Shown here: piece by piece, positions 1 through 12,242 of the stretch | Position numbering within the stretch: the first letter of the stretch is position 1 | How the letters are laid out: each line of letters begins with the position of its first letter | Assembly: GCA_030685235.1 (NCBI GenBank) | Contig: MU839226.1 | Span: forward strand, 1-64,000 | Origin: Copromyces sp. CBS 386.78 | Taxonomy: Eukaryota; Ascomycota; Sordariomycetes; Sordariales; Sordariaceae | Direction of reading: 5' to 3' | DNA length: 64,000 nucleotides | Position numbers and translations under genes: made by a program | Notes under the pieces: model-generated | The model's database searches: none | What the model saw: only the letters and a program-made list of their open reading frames with translations | What the model was told of the DNA's origin: nothing

Positions 1-93
1 AAAATTTTGGCGTGCATTAGCGCGCGGGAAGGGTGTAAGTGGGTGGGGCTACGGTGCCGGAAGACATTCATTACGGTGCGAAAAGACATTCTC
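1..93. mobile_element. Right end of a TIR2-family MULE-type MITE (truncated by window edge)
   Basis: The window opens with the terminal part of a miniature element. It ends ACGGTGCGAAAAGACATTCTC, the same right terminus as the complete copy at 42250-43600, and it shares the preceding GC-balanced stretch containing GCATTAGCGCGCGGGAAGG. The left end and the left target-site duplication lie outside the window, so the insertion cannot be dated or its TSD checked. It has kept GC-rich sequence although the DNA to its right is heavily AT-mutated. Confidence 0.75.
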
Positions 94-3000
94 ATTAAAA
101 ATATATTAAATATTACGAAAGGAATAAAAATACTTCTAAATTAATTAATTATCCTTATCCTCGCTAAGAATAACCTCTTCTTCAATTAGCGCAAATAAAG
201 GAAATAGTTTCGTATTCACGAATTTGTTATTAATTTTAATACCCCTAATATTTAAACCCTTCCCCTTTAACCCTAAGACTTCCGCTTCGTACTAAATATA
301 TTTAAATTATTATACGGGATCTTAAGGTATAAGGATAGAATAATAAGACTACTAAAAAGGAATCAAATCCTTAATTAATATCAAAGAACTTCCGCTCCTA
401 TTTTCAAATAAGAAATTATACTCTTTATTATAAAAATCCCTATAATATTAATTAAAAGTTTTAAAGGCTTCGAAGAATTCTTAAGAGGTAATATAATCGA
501 TAGCCTTTTTAATATACTAATAATAATTAATATAGATCCCCCCCTTAACGTTCCGACCTATAGAGATATACCCGATAAAAGGAGCTTATATAAGCAGAAT
601 CTCCTATTACTATTTATTAATATAAATTAATATAAAGGTTTTCTAAAAATAGGCAATATAGTGAATATAAGTGATTCGGTTCTTAAAAAAAAGATATAAT
701 TAATAAAGGAAGTAAAAATTAATACCTAATTTGGTTATTTACTCTTATTTAAACGTTTAAATTATTAACGTTAGAATATATTCTTGTTTAAAATTTAATA
801 AAGAATTATAGTACTTTTAAGGTTAGCCCCCTTTCTTTTTAATAAAAATCGGATTATGAGATTTCTTACCGAAAATACTTTCCGCCGCCTTTAAAATAAT
901 CTTTTAATATTCGATAAATATATTAAAATTCCTAATAAAATACGAAAGGAGAATAATATCTTTAAGTAGCTTCTATTATAAGTAGAATAAATTTATAATT
1001 TATAGTACGCTAAGGATATAGATTTTTGTATACTTCGCGAAAATAAAATAGATTACAGCGTATAGAATATTTTAAAAACTATTTATAGGGATAAATAGGT
1101 AACAATTAAGGTTAATATAAACTTTAGAGAGGATTTACTATTTACTATCGGGACGTTTATTCGTATAGCGAACTTAATTTATTATTTTTAAAAGAAATTA
1201 GGGAACGGGAATTGAATTTTAAATATAATTAAACGGTTATAAATATTTATTTATAGTTCTTTAATATTTTAGCGAGGCTATAGAATTATATTAAAGGTAA
1301 AAAGAGGCGGGAGATTAATATAAATTATAACCTAAATAAAATTAATTGTAAAAAGTAAAAAAGAAATTGAAGATAAGGATATAGTATTAATATAAAAAAG
1401 AATTTAAGTAAAATAATAATAATAATATAAATTATAAAAAAAATTAAGAAAAAAGTAAAAATTGAAGATCTTTTTATATTTAGCTAACGTACGTTAATTA
1501 AGAGGAGATTAAGAATCGGTTTAATTACGTACCTAAGGATTTTAATAATCGATTAAAGTAGTAAAAGAAGAAAGGGTATTAAAATAAAAGGAGCAGTTTA
1601 TAGTTAATACTATTATTATAGCCAAAAAAGAGACTTAAACCCCCGAATAAAAGAAGGAACTCCCTTTACGAAGTATTATTTATAATTATTACCTAATAAA
1701 AAGGTATTACTAAATAAGTAGCCAAATATAAAATTCCCCCATTTTAATTACCTAATCTTCCCCTAATTATAAAAGGGATAATAAAGTAGAAAGAAAAAAT
1801 ATTAGATAAAAGATTTTTACTTTATACCTTCTTTAGAAAAATTTAATAATTTAGAACATAAATAAGTATTAATTTAAACTAATAAATAAGAATAAAAGTA
1901 TTCCTCTACTAATTTTACGCTAGGAAATACTTCAATAAACGGCTCTAACCTTAGAATTCTATTTAAATACCCTCCTTTTTAAACTTCCTTAAAAAGATTT
2001 TTTCTTTATTCCCTTTATCTTATTTAGGGATAAGACCCGGTACGTAATAAATATTTAAAAAGGAAAATACTTATATAAGAAATTATAGTCACCCTTAAAG
2101 AAAGGAGGAAATTAAGCCTTAAGGCTTACTAACTATTTATAAAAGAACGGCCTTCCCTTATTAAATTTCTTCTTCTAAATTTCCACTTTTAATAACCTAC
2201 TTATACTAAATCCCCAAACATTTTTTCTACCCCTCCTAACTTACCTATTAAAGATTTTTTCGTTAATAAACCTATTATAATACCTTTTTTACCCGCTATT
2301 TCTTTACTTACTACCCCTATCCTAAAAGGTCTTCTACTCCCGTACACTTCGTACTAAGGTCTTCCTAAAAATATTTACCGCGCTATCTACAAAGCCCTTA
2401 TATATTAGAATTAGCAAACCTAAAATTAGCCAATTTAAAAGCCTAAGTTCGGAAAAATCTACCCCCTTCGTATAGAAAATTAATTGCTTAAGGATTATTA
2501 TATAAATATTAATTAGAGATTTATCTACTTTTTTAAAAATAGTAAAATTAATACGAAAAATTCTCTTATCTTTAACGTTACTATACTACTATAGGATAAA
2601 ATATTTTACTAGCGTATAATTAGTAAAAATCCGCCCGAAGCCTTTTATAATTATAGTACGAAGGAGGATACCCCTTTAATAAATTAAGAATTTACTATAG
2701 TAGGGTTCGTTAATTTATAGTATACGTATAAGATAGAAAATTAGATTAAAGGTATATTAATTATCGTAGCCCTATTTTAACTCTTAAAGAATTTTAAGGA
2801 TATAATTTATATCCTATTAAAAATATAGCCGATTACCGTTAGAAACTAATTATTAACCTCCTTTCTAGGATTGCGTTAAAATTTCCGAAAGATAAAGTAA
2901 TAATATATCCCTATTATTTACAAATTTTATTTTAATTTAACAATCTTCGATTAAAGAGAATTCGAATAGTATTATTATAATAATATTTACGATAAAGGCC

Positions 3001-4740
3001 GAGAAGAAGTTATAAAGAATATTTACTTCTAGTATACGGTAAATAATTATATATATATAAATAAAATAAAGAATCGCCTACTAAATATTTTAAAGTAAAT
3101 ATAGTAAATTAATAAATTTTTTCTATTATAATACTACTAATAGATTTATAATTTCTAAATATTTAAAATTGCCCGTATTTTCTTTATTGAAATTAATTGA
3201 AAGGGGATAAAAATTAATTATTCTGTACGCCCTAATAAATATTTTTATTTATAGGAGGAGGGTAATTATTAAAAAACGTATAATTAAATTAGTAACGAGG
3301 AATAGGTTAAAAAGATAATAGTCTAATAGTAAATAAGAATTATTTATAATACTTTATAAATTAAATAGTAGAAAGGAAATTATATAATATTAGATACGAA
3401 ATAGTAATTCTATTATTATATTTAAAATTACTATTTCTTAAAATTTAATAATAAATTAAAATATTAAGGTAAGCCGAAATACTTTAATAATTATATAATA
3501 ATAGTTAGTAAGACGATTCGATTTAAAGAAATAAAGGATTTAAAAGCTTTTTATAATTTCCTCAATTAAATCAAACTATAATAGAAATCCGTATAATAAT
3601 AATTAATTAAAAGAGGGTTAATTTATAGCTTATAGGAAATTCTTGCCTAAAGTCTATTAAATATATAAATTTCTTTATTATATTAAAAATAATTAATCCC
3701 CCTACTACCTTTTAAATAAAGAAGGATAGGGAAAATTGCGAAAAGGTATTAAAAAAAAATATTTAATTTACTATAATTAAAAAAATATTCGCTAACTATT
3801 TTATATTCCCCATAAAAATAAAGGCGGATAGAAATTTCTACGTAGTAAATTAAATCGAAAAGGATAAATATAAATTAGAATACAAATACTTTCTTTCCTT
3901 CGATATTAAATAGCGTTTAAATATTTTTACGCCCGAAAAATTTAGTTTTGAAATTGTAAGAGCAATTATATATTAGTATTTAAGCGAAATCGAAATAATC
4001 TAAACCTAAGAATATAAAGCGGTAAGGACCTGAAAGTATAAAGTATAATTAAAAGAAAAGAAAAAATTAGCCGAATAAAAGCGTAAGAGAGGAGATTAAT
4101 AGAGACGAAGGGAAGTTAGTATTAAATCTGCTATTTTTATAATAAATTTATAGCGTTTATTTTATTTTTCTTTTAGTAAATCTATAAGGAGGATTTATTG
4201 CAAATTTAAAAGGAAGTTAAATTTAGGGAATTTTTTTACGTTTTTTCTTTAACTAAAGACTACGGGGTTATTAAGGGAGTAAGGTAGTTTATTATAAATA
4301 GGAGTAAATTAATTATTTAATTAAATATTATTAATTATAGGTTTGAATTTTGAAAATAAAAGGAAAAGGAATTTCCTTCGAAATTTAAAAAGAGAAATAA
4401 GCAATTTAAATTAAATAATACTCCTTTTTAGAAAAATATATTCGAATTTTAATCCTAAATTCGTTTTCCCGTATTAAATTTATTCTTCTTTTACTTCGTA
4501 ATCCCCTCTTAAAAAGATTGACGTTTAAATTTATTCCTTCAATTTCTTTTGAAAATCTGTTAGAATATAATGTTTTAATATTAGTTCTAATTTCCTTTAA
4601 GTAGTCGATAGTTGGTATATAAGGATTTCTTCGTCTTTATTTTACGGATAGGAACTATTTTACGGTAGATCTACTCTCTTCTCTAAGGTATTAATTCTTA
4701 TAATCTTTATATCAATTGAGTTAGTTTTTCTATGGTAGGG
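94..4740. repeat. RIP-degraded AT-rich repeat, unidentified
   Basis: This is 4.6 kb of TpA-rich DNA with no intact reading frame. Plus-strand stretches still read as degenerate protein when TAA/TAG are taken as mutated Gln/Trp. Around 3930-4130 the frame is Lys/Glu/Arg-rich, like a charged C-terminal tail. Around 2700-3300 a second fairly open frame can be followed. I could not assign either to a family. A short motif near 1110-1170 (reading NINFRED) resembles one near 44710-44770 inside element C's block, so the two regions may share an ancestral repeat. The boundary with GC-balanced DNA lies near 4740. Confidence 0.6.
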
Positions 4741-4843
4741 AGCCGGTCTCTCTTCTTATATAGTGTTTTCCACTCCAGATCAACACATTATACTCTCATG
4801 TGGTAGCTGAGTAAGCATCACAAATTGAACTTAAAGAGCGGAC

Positions 4844-6159
4844 TTAATTCTTCTCAGCAGGAGCCTTAGCCTTGCAAGCCGGGGCGGCAACGCTGGGGCT
4901 GGAGGCAGGGGCAGCGACAGCGACAGCCGAAGAAGAGGCGGAAGCGCTAGCGCTAGCGGTAGGGAAACCAGAAGGGAAGCCACCGGGAGGGGCGCCACCG
5001 GGACCACCACCGGGACCACCAGCATTGGGGTTAGCAACACCGCCGCTCTCGTACAGGGTAGCAGCAGCCGAAACGGTGCGGGCAAGGGTGGTGTTGATGC
5101 CAAAGCCGATCCAGCCGAGCAGACCCTCAGAGACGGCGGAGCCGAGGTAGACGTAGTTGACGACGGGGTCGCCGACCTGCGAGCCCTGCTGGAAGAGCAT
5201 GTCCTCGGCGTTGAGGGTGTGCGGCTGAGTGTTGGTGTTGTAAACGGGCTCGGCCTCGACTTCGGTGATGAGGTCCTGGTCGAAGTAGATCTGGCCGACG
5301 TGCGAGGCCGTGTTGGACTGGATCGTGTTGTTGGGGAACACGGTGGGGTCGACGTGCACCATGACGTGGATGTGGTTGGTGCGGCCGGTGTAGTGGCCGG
5401 GGAACAAGGTCTCGAACTGGGCGATGCCGTCGGCGTCGGTCTGCTGGAGACCGCGGAGGAAGGTGGCGTTCAGGTTGGAGGCGTCGCCGTTGCCGTTGCC
5501 GCCGGCGGAGACGCCGGAGTAGACACCGGTGGTGTTGCAGTCTGGAAGAGTAAAGTCAATTGATATTTCTGCCTAGGAAGAAGAGACGAAAAACGTACGC
5601 CAGATCTCAAGGTAGACGTTGGGAACGGGCTCGCAGGTCTCAACATCGTAGACCTGGAGGTCGAGAGCAAGATCGACACCGGCCTGGTCTTCGGTGATGT
5701 CCTCACGGATGTACTCGCCAGCGACGTAGTAAGGGCCCTCGGTGACCTCAGGGCTGAGGAAGCAGAAGTCGGTGCTGGCGAAGATGTCGGCGACGGGAGT
5801 CTGAAGAGTGAAGGTCGAGTTGGACTGGTGGGTGCCTCGGGCATAGATGGAGCGGGCTAAGAAAGCGTTGTCAGTTCAGCTTCTGAAAGGCTCATTCGCA
5901 TCTTGGAGCATTGATAGAGGTACTCACCCTCGAGGTTCCTCTTCTTCATTATCTTCTTGGCGAGCTCCTCGCGTCTAGCGACAGCGCGGGCCTCGGCGCC
6001 ACGGGCCTTGAGCTTGTCAGCACAACGGCCATAGTCGCTGCGGCCGACAAGGTCGAGGATAGCCTGACGCTCAGCGTGCTCGGCACGGATGTCATGGCCA
6101 GGGTGGGCCGAGACGGCGGTAGCGGCGATGGCTCCGAGGAGGAGTGAGGAGAGATGCAT
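4844..6159 (-). CDS. Secreted intradiol ring-cleavage dioxygenase, three exons
   Basis: Predicted exons are 6159-5928, 5856-5599 and 5541-4844 (1,188 nt, 395 aa). The introns are 71 nt (GTGAGT...TTAG) and 57 nt (GTACGT...CCAG), and the phases join cleanly, creating Ala78 and His164. Residues 1-18 are a signal peptide ending at an Ala-X-Ala-like site before HPGHD. The catalytic domain spans about residues 100-325. The expected non-haem Fe(III) ligands are present: Tyr171 (in GVYSG), and Tyr214, His220 and His222 in GHYTGRTNHIHV. EGPYY at 117-121 is the family substrate-region motif. The tail (about 337-395) is Gly/Pro then Ala/Ser low complexity. Known members cleave catechol-type rings between the two hydroxyls; the signal peptide suggests an extracellular role on lignin- or plant-derived phenolics, but the substrate is inferred. 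It is the only clear intact gene in the island and shows no RIP damage. The start is supported by the signal peptide and an upstream TATA-like box. Confidence 0.93.
5542..5598 (-). other. Intron 2 of the intradiol dioxygenase gene
   Basis: On the minus strand the intron begins GTACGT at 5598 and ends TCTTCCAG at 5542, with a branch-like ATTGAC inside. Splicing restores His164 between exon sequences ending EIW and beginning CNTTGVYSG, a junction conserved in fungal intradiol dioxygenases. Confidence 0.9.
5857..5927 (-). other. Intron 1 of the intradiol dioxygenase gene
   Basis: On the minus strand the intron begins GTGAGTACC at 5927 and ends TTTCTTAG at 5857, with a branch-like AACTGAC just upstream of the acceptor. 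Removing it joins codon 77 to the family-typical sequence of exon 2. Its 71-nt length is typical of ascomycetes. Confidence 0.88.
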
Positions 6160-6249
6160 CTTGACGGTTCTGATCAGAAGGGCAAGATATGGCGGTTATT
6201 GGTGATGATGAACAGAAGATCAAGACTCCCCAGTGCGGGAAGATCCTCT

Positions 6250-6260
6250 GATATATATAA
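6250..6260 (-). promoter_or_regulatory. TATA-like box upstream of the dioxygenase gene
   Basis: An alternating TATATATA run sits about 90-100 bp upstream of the dioxygenase ATG in otherwise GC-balanced DNA. This spacing suits a fungal core promoter with a short 5' leader. No activator site can be assigned with confidence. Confidence 0.45.
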
Positions 6261-7761
6261 CCGGAGCCTCATCGAGCATTGAGCATGCATCCATCCAAAC
6301 CGCAAGGTTCACAACTGGAATTGGAGGCTTGAGCCTCCTTCCACATGCCAAGCAGCATACACCCATGGCGTGGTCGTCGGAGGGGTGCTATTGGACCTTC
6401 CCTTTCGATAACCTTGTGGTGACGAATGCGACTGTAGGGGAACAAGGTGTGAAGAAAATCTTCTTTGGGTTTCGACCAGGGATGGTCTAGGAGGGAAGGG
6501 CAGCAATGCCATCCATTTGACTTTCTGGAATTCCTGTTGGCGGAGAAAGATCTCAAGTTCATTGCCACGCACTCCATCCACATTGCAACGACTGCTTCCA
6601 CGGAAACCGACGCGTGGATTTGCATAGCCATCGTGCCCGAATTCGTAACCATCGGAGCTTTGGCTAACATAGCCTGAATCCAAAAGAAGGGGAAACATGA
6701 CGTTCGGCTCGCTTGTTACTGAAGTTGGTGGACGCGACCTCTATCACGGAGGTATTCTATGACGAACCTCTTAACGCAGCCTAATATCATATTAACATGT
6801 ACCCCGGACAATGGTAGGTTGAGTGAGATGCTATATCCTCTGCATAGTGTAGACAAGACACGACGCCACATAAAAACAAGAAACACGCTACGCACAAGTA
6901 GCTGGAGGGGCTGGGTTGGTTTGACAGGAAACGGTCCTCATCACCATTCAATGCTTGCTTGAACTCTGAACTTGGCCCTTTCCGCTTTCTGGAGCTGTAG
7001 TGGTGTCGGGTATCTGGGAGGGATTCGTCATCCTGGCTCCACACAGAACCCGCTCCCCCCTGGACAGGGCCCTTGCTAGTTGCTCGAGGAGATCTGGAAG
7101 AAGAAGAGTGGTTACCGAAATGGGGATGTTCGGGTTGTGGGGGTGAAACAGAAGACCGCCCGTAACACGTCCCCTGGAACAGGGCACGAATTCAACCAAT
7201 GGCATATTCTGTATTTGTGTGCTTTGCCGACGAAGAAGAGATAGCCCTGGTCCATTTGGGGCTCTGCTGAAGCTGATTGACCAAAGAGCCGACTTTGTTC
7301 TTCGACTTGGCCTTCCTCGTTTGGTGTCAACACCTTCATTGGTCGGTTATTGTGTAGAAACTAGACAGTAGGTATGCGTTCGGGTTCTTCCTTACTTGCG
7401 TTGAGACCAAGATGATAGGCAAGGACGGGAAGATATCCGACAGCTCCGCGCCTCCGTCGCTCTGCCTGCCGAGACGGGAGAGCCGCGGGATGAACATGAA
7501 CGAAAGGGAAGACGGAGAAAGCTGCTGCGGCCTGCGGGGAGATCTACAAACGCCATGATACCCTAGCGAGCCTAGCCCAACCCTTGTTGACGCGCGTCTT
7601 TCGTCAGGGCATTGCTGTCAATCATATCTAGCGAGACGCTCGTAAGGGAGGAGTAGAGGCGGTGGAAACGAAAGTAATGCGTACGTTACCTCTTACCCAT
7701 ATCAGTCCAGGGGTGGGAAGTACCGAGAGCTAAGCTTCACGTCTAAGATGGGGTCCAGGAC
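6261..7761. other. GC-balanced intergenic region with no recognisable gene
   Basis: About 1.5 kb of unmutated, GC-balanced DNA follows the dioxygenase promoter. Several frames are open for 60-130 codons on both strands, but they overlap one another, lack recognisable domains, and none stands out with intron signals. It probably holds the dioxygenase upstream region plus intergenic or decayed sequence. Confidence 0.5.
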
Positions 7762-8112
7762 ATGACCCCCTTCCTTTACAGATCCGAAGACCAGCTCAGA
7801 TGTCTGTCCCGGTTCTGTTCTGTTTCCCATTTGAACAACCGGTTGAGAGGCTCGTGGAAAAGAGAGAATAAGTACCTAATCGATTTGATCCGGGTCTATG
7901 TGCTGTACTGCATTATCTCAGATTTCTCAAGTGAAGTGCCTGCTGCATCAGAAGAGGATACAGTTCTTGGCAAGCTCATCTGTGCAACACTTTATCTCAG
8001 CGCTCAGACCAGTTTCAGGGCTTACGGTATTTTATGTAATAAATGTTTTTATCGGTTATTTACCTTTTTAGGTAATATTTATGAACCGTGCCCACACTGG
8101 TCTGAGTTGTAA
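7762..8112 (+). CDS. Small hypothetical ORF (116 aa), doubtful
   Basis: An ATG-initiated frame of 116 codons lies at the right edge of the GC-balanced island. The protein has a basic first half and a more hydrophobic Leu/Ile/Tyr-rich middle, with no signal peptide, motif or family I recognise. Its last codons run into the transition to AT-rich repeat X, so it may be a chance frame or a truncated gene. I see no splice signals that would extend it. Confidence 0.2.
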   Translation: MTPFLYRSEDQLRCLSRFCSVSHLNNRLRGSWKRENKYLIDLIRVYVLYCIISDFSSEVPAASEEDTVLGKLICATLYLSAQTSFRAYGILCNKCFYRLFTFLGNIYEPCPHWSEL

Positions 8113-8129
8113 CCGCGCCCAGAATCGTG

Positions 8130-11100
8130 ACTATGTTCATATACCCATACCCGTATTATAAGAATTACAATAATAATATTAAACTACGTCGTATTACGGT
8201 CGTTTTAGCCGTATTGTGATTGTGTAAGCTAGTACTATTCAATAGTGTTTTTGTTATATTTTTACGATTATTATAGACGAAGATATAGATTATGACGATG
8301 CGCGCAGTATACGTTCCCTCCTAGCTGTTAATGCGGCTTTGTATTGTCGCTATCTTTCCTAGTCTTCTTAAGTCGCTTCTTAATATAGTTAATAATATTT
8401 AGCGTTATTTTTAGTTTTATTAGAATTACGTTTAGATATACTAGAGTTAGACGACCCTTTATACCTTCGTAATAATTAATATAAAGTATAAAGTAATAAG
8501 AAAGAGGAGGATGCGTTTATAGTTATTAAGATTCTAGATTTTTAGAAGGGGCTTCGGGTAAATGTTGGTATGTAGAGATTACGCTCTATAGGTAGTAAAG
8601 TTGTCGGCTCTAGATTATTTGGTTTGAAGCCTTTCTTTGAGGAGTATATTAAGCTTCTAATTAGAATTAATTAATTTGTTAGTATTTTGCGGGATAATGA
8701 AGATATATAGAAAGTTCTATTTAAGTAAGGACTTATTGTTATTTTTATTGATAAAGCTTTGGGAGGAAAGGATATATCTTTTAATATTTATAATATGCGT
8801 AAAGAGATGTAAAGTCTTTTTTACAAATTTCTTTTTTAAGGTTTTAACTCCGAAAACGTTTATTAAGGTAATGAATTAGTTATAGTTGAGGAATTAAGTG
8901 GTATTTCTTAGTTGGAGGATACTTTTTAATTAATATAGTTAATTTTTAAAGGAATAGTGTTTAAGTTAGTAATAATATTAATGTAGTTAATAATAAATTA
9001 AGTAAGTTTTATTCCGGTTTAATATTAATAATAATAAAATTAATTTTATTTAGCGTATAATATAGAAAGATTTCGAAATATTTATATTTAAAGATTTTTA
9101 GCGTTTAGAAGACTATAGTAGCCGTATTATCTTTATTATAATTATTTTAATGAATGGATATACTAATAATATTAGTATATTTTTGCGTCGAATTTTGGGT
9201 CTCTATTGACTTATTAATAGTATATAAAGACGAGTAATTTAGATTCTTTTTGGAATGGGGGTTGTATTTTCCTATACGGTTTTAAATGATTTACTTAATA
9301 TTATAGCCGAAAAGGTAAAAAAGAATTTTAAGCGTGCCGTTTTAGACCTTAATAGTTATATTATTTATAATAATTTTAATTTTAAAAATATATACCGAAA
9401 ATTAGTAAGAGGAAAATAAGATTATATAGTTAATTTTATAATAGTAGTACTAGTATTTTGCTCTGAGTTTAATAGTCCTCTTTTGTAATTATTTATATAG
9501 ATGATTTAGAAGTTTACGTATAAGATAGTCGTTAATTATTTTCTTTCTAGGCGTAAAAATGTTATTAAGGTATTTTAATAGTTAATGAAGTATTCCTTTT
9601 TATCTATATTTAAAAAGAATAAAAAGGATTTCCCTCCTTTTTTTATTATTAAAAGGGTTAAGTATAAAGAAATATTATATTTATAAATTAGTGCTATTTA
9701 CGAAGATGAGGGTAAAATTAATAGAGTATATAAGATTTATAAAGAGATTTTTAATAACCGTTTTGCTATTAATTAATAAAACTTAGTAGATCGATTTTAT
9801 TTTGTTTATAGAGATTAGAAAACGATTTTATTTATTCGAAAAATTAAGTAGATATAGTTAGAAGTTTTTTAATAATAGGAATAAAAGAATTGGATGCTAC
9901 TTATCCCCGGCTTTTTTTATATTGAAATTAATTATATTGAGATGCTTTTTCGAGTGTTTTGGGATAGTATTAAAAGTAAAACTGTATTTAAATCTACGGT
10001 TAATATTATTTTAGATGTTTTTTTTTCTAACGAGGAAAGAATATTTAGAAGTCTAATATAAAATATTATTAAGTAATGTTGTTGTTAGTTTATAGCTATA
10101 TTGTTAGGATTATAGCTTTTATTATTTATAAAGCTATTGAGAGAGAAATTATACCTAATTTTAATTAGTTTGGTGTTGACGATATTAAATTAGTATTCGA
10201 AAATTTTAACGAAAATATTTTCGATATATTATTAATTTATATTTAGGATTATATACTTTTAAATAAGGTTTAGATTAGTCGATATAAAAATAGAAGGAAC
10301 GAGGGTAGTACGGCTAGTAATACCTTTATATTTTTTAATAATTCCGACGAAGATAATAATAATAATAATAATAATATTTTAGAAATAGATATCGATAAAA
10401 ATAAGAACGAGAATATTGATATCGAATTTTAAAGTTATTGTAGATTAATATATTGTATAGAGGTTTTATTTATCCTTTATAAAGTAATTTGAGCTGGCGA
10501 TTATAGTATGTTCTAAGAAATTATTCTTATACTTCCTTTATTATTTTAGAGAGGAAAGTTAATTAATTACGGCCTAGAAATATTCTATGTAGTATGGCTT
10601 TTATACCTAGATATAGTTGATTTTAATATTAGGGAAGTTATTTTGAAAGGTGGTTTAGTTTGTTATATTATTGTTAGAAGTGGTTATAAGTTTATTAATT
10701 TATTCAATAAATATTTTAATTTCGATTATATTCTTGATATTAAGTATAATAACAATTTAATATATGATCTATATAGTATATTTATACGCTTATTTTTTAA
10801 CGGTAATTATTTAGATACTATTAGAAAAATAATAGAGAAAGTATTTAGGAGAGTTGTAAAGGGAATATATATAGTTGGAGATATTATTATTGAGAAACTC
10901 TATTCGCACGGGGACAAAACTCTATTCGCACGGGGATCCACTTTGGTTTTCTAAGTATAACTTAATCAAACCTTAGTATATAAAACTAAAAGTAGTACCA
11001 AACTACTCGTCGATTTTTGACGGATTTTTCAAGGTAAATACCAACCTCATAGCCCTAAGCGTTATCTAAATACTTTTTTCCTGAACTTTTAGACTTTTTA

Positions 11101-11902
11101 TTTTCCTTATTATTTATTTATAATAGTTTCCTTTCTCTAAGGTTTTCTTACGCTACTGAATATGTGCGTTCTTCAAAGAGGTGTTGTTAGATAGAGAAAA
11201 AAATGAGAAAAAATATTACATACTTTTTACTTTCGCTTAGAACGTTTCAATACTCCAAAAATGACTTTGAAGTTCACTTTTTTTTTCCCCGTGCGAATAG
11301 AGTTTTATCCCCGTGCGAATAGAGTTTCTCTTATTATTAATATTATTTTATATGCGTTGAAGTTGTATAAAGATGGTATGATTTGCCGGCGTTAATTTTT
11401 TGGCTTCGTTAATAAGGTATTTTCTTATATATATGTATTTAATATATTAGATTTATATACGGAAGGATAATTTGTTATAATTGCTAAGTTATTAGATTGG
11501 AATGAGGTTATTCCTAAGTTAATTAATGTAGTAGATTAGCGTTTTGTATTAGAAATAGTTGAGTTTATTATATAAAATAGAGTATTGATATGGGAAGAAG
11601 AAGGTAGTCGTTTTTTTAATATATTAGATAGTGGTGATATTTGGGGTATGGAGGTAGTTGATTTGATAGGTTAATTTGTATAATGTATGTAGTTTATTGT
11701 ATAAATATTGATAAATTTATATATTTATATGTGATGAGGTTGAAAAAATGTATTACGTTATGAAAATTCTGAATGTTTGGTATATAAAAAATTATAAAAC
11801 TATATAAAATATTGATATATTTTTATATATATAGATAATAATATAATTATGTCTTTTATTTACTTTTTTATTATTGGTGATCTTGGAGTTTTAGATGTAG
11901 TT
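8130..11902 (+). pseudogene. Repeat X, left part: RIP-degraded DUF6589-like gene
   Basis: From about 8.6 kb the plus strand carries a long degenerate frame, traceable to about 11.69 kb once the MITE at 10892-11330 and one TSD copy are removed; the frame then continues directly from GDIII into NIILYALKLY. Most stops are TAA/TAG, consistent with RIP of CAA/CAG/TGG. Landmarks include WMLLIPG at about 9888, followed by FFYIEINYIEMLFRVFWD; an Asp/Asn-rich run at 10350-10420; and GGLVCYIIVRSGYKFINLF at about 10649. The pattern of Asp-Gln-Lys-Thr, a hydrophobic-IPG-Leu-Phe-His motif, then Asn and aromatic residues resembles fungal DUF6589 proteins, whose function is unknown. One frame change occurs near 10055-10090, from an indel or small intron. 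The gene is convergent with the helicase relic in the right part of X. Confidence 0.5.
10892..11330. mobile_element. TIR1 MITE copy 1 (MULE-type, 439 bp)
   Basis: The element begins GAGAAACTCTATTCGCACG and ends with its inverse CGTGCGAATAGAGTTTCTC. Each terminus holds a second copy of the CTCTATTCGCACG motif about 24 bp inward, so each TIR is internally doubled. Perfect 8-bp TSDs TTATTATT flank it at 10884-10891 and 11331-11338. It has no coding capacity. It shares TIR type and TSD length with the transposase-bearing MULE at 22481-26106 and is a probable deletion derivative of such an element. It interrupts the DUF6589-like relic. Confidence 0.93.
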
Positions 11903-12194
11903 TGATAGGGTAACACGGGTTGTTGGAAATACCACGAAGCATGTGCAATAGTAATATTTAAAAGAAAGATGTCAGAGGAAGAAAGGCGTGGCCGAAGGCC
12001 GCGCTGTGCGGGAATCCCTTTATGGGAAATCCCTTATCTTATCGCAGACCCACCTTTCAGTGAAGTCGTGCGACCTGGCAGGCGTGCCAAGGCACTTGCC
12101 TGCCGGAGCCTCTGACACGGGTGGGCATGGTCAGTGCCATGCCCAGTCTACTCAATTGATCTAATCTTACATATGATGCGATGGTCCCGCATCA
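11903..12194 (-). repeat. 3' LTR of chromovirus E
   Basis: This 292-bp LTR begins TGATAGGGTAACACGGG and ends GGTCCCGCATCA, matching 20101-20392 almost base for base. Since the element reads on the minus strand, this left copy is its 3' LTR. It contains short palindromes such as GGCATGGTCAGTGCCATGCC near 12126-12145. Confidence 0.96.
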
Positions 12195-12242
12195 GGTCCC
12201 GGCGCCACAAAGAAGACCCCATTGTCCTCAATGGGAATAGCC

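Noticed and set aside
4831..5563. Overlapping frames on both strands within the dioxygenase gene
   Set aside because: They are shadows of the GC-rich coding exon and cover intron boundaries without sense.
10643..10954. A 103-codon frame as an independent gene
   Set aside because: Its last 20 codons are the end of a MITE, and the rest is part of the degenerate DUF6589-like frame that continues after the MITE.
11903..12194. Treating this GC-balanced 292 bp as a host gene fragment
   Set aside because: It recurs almost identically at 20101-20392 with TSDs, so it is an LTR.
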